NCBI GenBank assembly: GCA_963771305.1 | Contig: CAVYTS010000012.1 | Coordinates: 491,132 to 555,131 of the forward strand | Direction: 5' to 3' | Length of the DNA stretch: 64,000 nt | Origin: CAJCIT01 sp963771305 | GTDB taxonomy: Bacteria; Acidobacteriota; Terriglobia; Bryobacterales; Bryobacteraceae | Part shown: in pieces, positions 61,352-64,000 of the stretch | Layout of the letters: the number at the start of each line of letters is the position of its first letter | How positions within the stretch are numbered: position 1 is the first letter of the stretch | Notes under the pieces: model-generated | Databases searched by the model: none | The model's input: the letters and a program-made list of their open reading frames with translations, nothing else | Told to the model about the DNA's origin: nothing | Translations under genes and position numbers: made by a program

Positions 61352-63772
61352 TCATTCGTATCGCAGTGCTGCGATTGGATCTACCTTCGCCGCCCTGCGG
61401 GCGGGAATGTAGCAGGCGGCCAATGCAACCGCTAGTAGCAACAAGGTCAGGAACCCGTAGGTCGAGGCATCTGTCGCGCTGACGCCAAACAGAAAGCTGC
61501 CCAACAGCTTCGACATGGCGAGCGAACCGGCGATTCCTACTGCTAATCCGGCCAGAATGATGACCAACGAACCGGCCAGCGCTTTCCGCAGAATATCGTC
61601 GGGGTTCGCACCCAGTGCGATTCGCACGCCGAACTCAGACGTTCGCTGCGCCACAGAGTACGTAACCACGCCGTAGATGCCGATGATGGCGAGCGTAAGC
61701 GCACTGAGCGCGAATACCGCCAGCAACCACAATACAAACTGGCGCGCCGCAATTGTGTCCGACACGATTTGGTCGAGCGGCTTCACGTCATATAACGGCT
61801 GATCGGCGTCCACCGCGAAAACTGCTTTCTCGAGTGGCGCCGCCATCAGTTCAGGGCTGCCGGACGTCCGCACCATCAATGTCATATAACGCGTCGCAAA
61901 CTGCGCGTGCGGTATGTAGACCTGCGGTGTCGCAGCCAGCCCCAGACCATACTGGGCGACGTCTCCCACCACGCCCACGACCTCTCGGAAAGGCGAGTCG
62001 TCAAAGCCTCCGGTGCCGCCCGCCCGAATCTTCTTTCCGATGGCCGATTCGCCAGGAAACCACCGCCGGGCCGCAGTCTCGCTAATGACGCAAATGGGCG
62101 TCCGACCCTCGTCATCGCGAGTATCGAACGCACGGCCATGCAGGATTGGAATTCGCAAGGTCTGAAAATATGCCGGCGTCACCAGATAGCGGTCGGGGCT
62201 TTCTTGCTCTCCCGGTAGCGCCGGTTTGCCTTCTATCACGAAACTGGTGCGGTCGAAGTCTCCTGACATGGGGACCACGCTGACAGCAGCGGCTTGGCTC
62301 ACCCCAGGTAGTGTGCGCAACCGGGTAAGCAGGTTTTCGATGAATTGGCTGGCGGCGGCATCCGTCTGATAGCGAGCCTGGGGCAAAGACAGCGAGGCAG
62401 ACAAAACGCCCTGCGAATCGAACCCAGGATTCACGCTACGAAGACGCAGGAAGCTTTTGCCAAGCAGTCCCGCGGCGACCAACAATATCAAAGCCAGAGC
62501 GATTTGTCCGGCCGCGAGCAGTTGGCGCAGGCGGTTTCGGTGATCGCCGATGATTCGCGTTCCTGATTTCAGAGCGTCGTCCGGGTCCACCGAACTCAAA
62601 CGGAGAACCGGAGCCATGCCAAATAGTAATGCGGCGGCGAACGACACCGTTACAGTAAAGACCAGCACCCGTGTATCAATAACAACCGAACCCGCATCCG
62701 GCAGGAGTCGCGCAGTGACCGCATTCAGCGCGGCCGTACTCCAATACGCAAGGACCAGGCCGCTGACGCCTCCGGCAAGACCCAGCACCAGACTCTCTGC
62801 AAGCAGCATCTGCGTCAGATGCCGTTTCCCCGCGCCGAGTGCCGCTCGGATGGCCATCTCCCGGCTACGCCCACTCGATCGCGCCAGCATGAGATTGGCA
62901 ATGTTCGCGCAAGCAATGAGCATTAGCAGCAGCACTGCGCCCTGAAGACTCAGCAGCGCTGTGCCTGCATTTCTCGTCATGTCAGCGCGAAGTCCAACAA
63001 TGCGGGCGGACAGATGGGCGTCTACTTTGGGGTGTTCCCGCTCCATTTGTTTGCTGCGTACATCGATCTCGGCCTGAGCCTGATGGATGGTCACGCCCGG
63101 CCGTAAGCGGATGATCGTCTCAAGGTGCCGTCCGTCGCGCGATCCGGAGTTGAAACCCTCACCTACCGGGCGGTAGATCTGGGCCGGCTCGTCAGTGAAA
63201 CTCGCAGGCAGTAGCGACAGATCCGCTGGCGCAACGCCCACAATCGTGATTGGGCGCGCGTTGAGCAGAATGGTGCGGCCCACCACATTCGGGTCCGCGT
63301 TGAATCGGGTGCGCCAAAGCTGGTGCGAGAGAACCGCAACATCATCCCGTCCTTCGCGGTCTTCTTCCGGTCTGAAGAAGCGCCCGAGCATCGGCTGGCT
63401 GCCCATCACTTTGAAGTACTCGTGCGTCACCAGCAACGCGGCCAGCCGTTCAGCCTTTCCATAGCCTGTTAGCACGGGCTTGTAGTAGGTGCTAAATGCC
63501 GCCCCGCTCTCGATTGTTCTACTATCGCGGCGCCAGTCCTCGAAGTCGTCGTAGGAGACGGGGTCCCGACTGCCCTCTTTGCTAGAACACCAGATCATCG
63601 CCAGACGGTCAGCTTGCTTATAGGGAAGAGGCCGAAGCAGCAACGTGTTGACAATGGTAAAGACCGACGTCGCCATGCCAATTGCCAGAGTCAGCGTCAG
63701 GACACTTGTCATGGCTAGCGCCGGCGTTCGAATCAGCGAACGGACAGCGATTCTCAGATCTTGTAGCGTCAT
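61352..63772 (-). CDS. ADOP-type ABC transporter permease (MacB/FtsX-like)
   Basis: Protein of 806 residues from ATG 63772 (MTLQDLRIAVRSL); a GTG at 63799 is an alternative. It has the duplicated MacB/FtsX permease layout of the Acidobacteria ADOP family: an N-terminal transmembrane segment (SVLTLTLAIGMATSVFTIV), a large periplasmic domain, FtsX blocks (AVLLLMLIACANIANLMLARSSGRSREMAIRAALGAG and FVLWLLAVFALSALTLAIIGIYGVV) and an RTSEFGVRIALGA loop near the end. It should export or extract a substrate with a separate ATPase, which is not in this window. Confidence 0.9.
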   Translation of the reverse strand: MTLQDLRIAVRSLIRTPALAMTSVLTLTLAIGMATSVFTIVNTLLLRPLPYKQADRLAMIWCSSKEGSRDPVSYDDFEDWRRDSRTIESGAAFSTYYKPVLTGYGKAERLAALLVTHEYFKVMGSQPMLGRFFRPEEDREGRDDVAVLSHQLWRTRFNADPNVVGRTILLNARPITIVGVAPADLSLLPASFTDEPAQIYRPVGEGFNSGSRDGRHLETIIRLRPGVTIHQAQAEIDVRSKQMEREHPKVDAHLSARIVGLRADMTRNAGTALLSLQGAVLLLMLIACANIANLMLARSSGRSREMAIRAALGAGKRHLTQMLLAESLVLGLAGGVSGLVLAYWSTAALNAVTARLLPDAGSVVIDTRVLVFTVTVSFAAALLFGMAPVLRLSSVDPDDALKSGTRIIGDHRNRLRQLLAAGQIALALILLVAAGLLGKSFLRLRSVNPGFDSQGVLSASLSLPQARYQTDAAASQFIENLLTRLRTLPGVSQAAAVSVVPMSGDFDRTSFVIEGKPALPGEQESPDRYLVTPAYFQTLRIPILHGRAFDTRDDEGRTPICVISETAARRWFPGESAIGKKIRAGGTGGFDDSPFREVVGVVGDVAQYGLGLAATPQVYIPHAQFATRYMTLMVRTSGSPELMAAPLEKAVFAVDADQPLYDVKPLDQIVSDTIAARQFVLWLLAVFALSALTLAIIGIYGVVTYSVAQRTSEFGVRIALGANPDDILRKALAGSLVIILAGLAVGIAGSLAMSKLLGSFLFGVSATDASTYGFLTLLLLAVALAACYIPARRAAKVDPIAALRYE

Positions 63773-63799
63773 ACTCGAACTCTTGTAACTGAACTCCAC

Positions 63800-64000
63800 A
63801 ACGGCGGCCAGTTATCGGAATCGGGCAACTCAGCCGCTTTTCATCGACTTCTGCAAGACCCTTTGCAGCAATCCGGCATCCACCCGGAAGTAGCTCAATC
63901 TACTGGGAGGCCCGGATAATGAGTGTTCGCTTTCGGAATCGGAAGTTTCGCAGGTGGGTGCATTTTCAAAGCGAAGGGGATACGTTTCCGCCGTTATCCA
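63800..64000. other. Window-end stretch without a visible gene
   Basis: About 200 bp past the alternative start of the ADOP permease. I see no complete frame or clear promoter; it may hold the 5' region of that operon. Confidence 0.5.

Noticed and set aside
1..64000. CRISPR array or rRNA genes
   Set aside because: I found no regularly spaced direct repeats with unique spacers and no rRNA-like sequence.

Overview
The window looks like a chromosomal segment of an acidobacterium, probably of the Solibacter/Bryobacter type. This is inferred from the mixture of an 800-residue duplicated ABC permease (ADOP type), a VPS10/BNR-repeat 'sortilin-like' protein, a secreted prolyl oligopeptidase, DmsE-like multihaem cytochromes and many B12-binding radical SAM proteins. 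No rRNA or taxonomic marker is present, so the assignment is an inference.

Layout. 0-7.9 kb: a membrane-anchored methyltransferase, a GDSL hydrolase, a sulfotransferase, a frameshifted secreted beta-propeller-like gene, a glycosidase-like protein and a divergent cytochrome P450. 7.96-19.5 kb: one tight minus-strand operon of ten genes (five B12-binding radical SAM proteins, one SPASM-type radical SAM protein, three methyltransferases and an amidohydrolase), most overlapping by 4-8 bp. This is the best candidate for an undescribed biosynthetic pathway. 19.6-22.6 kb: a decahaem cytochrome and an outer-membrane beta-barrel, which look like a porin-cytochrome conduit. 22.6-37.3 kb: an exopolysaccharide locus (two GT4 glycosyltransferases, an initiating sugar transferase, a flippase, two O-antigen-ligase-like proteins, a chain-length protein, an HprK-like kinase and a nucleotidyltransferase-MFS fusion). 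A Rieske/cytochrome b-c pair lies inside it. 37.7 kb: a PhoB/OmpR-type response regulator with no kinase beside it. 38.8-44.6 kb: ferritin-like Tat proteins (one intact, one frameshifted), a beta-helix surface protein and an aspartoacylase-like protein. 43.5-48.1 kb: a patch of decayed genes, including a gene split by a dead IS481 copy. 48.2-57.1 kb: a sarcosine-oxidase-like enzyme, prolyl oligopeptidase, VPS10-like protein and a TetR-DHA2 efflux pair with a perfect operator palindrome. 57.2-61.2 kb: a remnant of an integrated island next to tRNA-Val(CAC). 61.4-63.8 kb: the ADOP permease.

How the parts connect. Seven non-coding sites carry the same three-part direct repeat with an 11-bp period, TTYACA-N5-TTTACA-N5-nnnACA. 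They lie upstream of the radical SAM operon, the initiating sugar transferase, the Rieske/cytochrome b operon, the HprK-like gene, the O-antigen ligase, the response regulator itself and the ferritin-like gene; two weaker sites precede the decahaem gene and the frameshifted propeller gene. The spacing is that of PhoB/PhoP/OmpR-family sites, and the half-site resembles the Bacillus PhoP box. I infer one regulon, probably run by the response regulator at 37.7 kb, that joins the radical SAM pathway, electron transport and surface polysaccharide.
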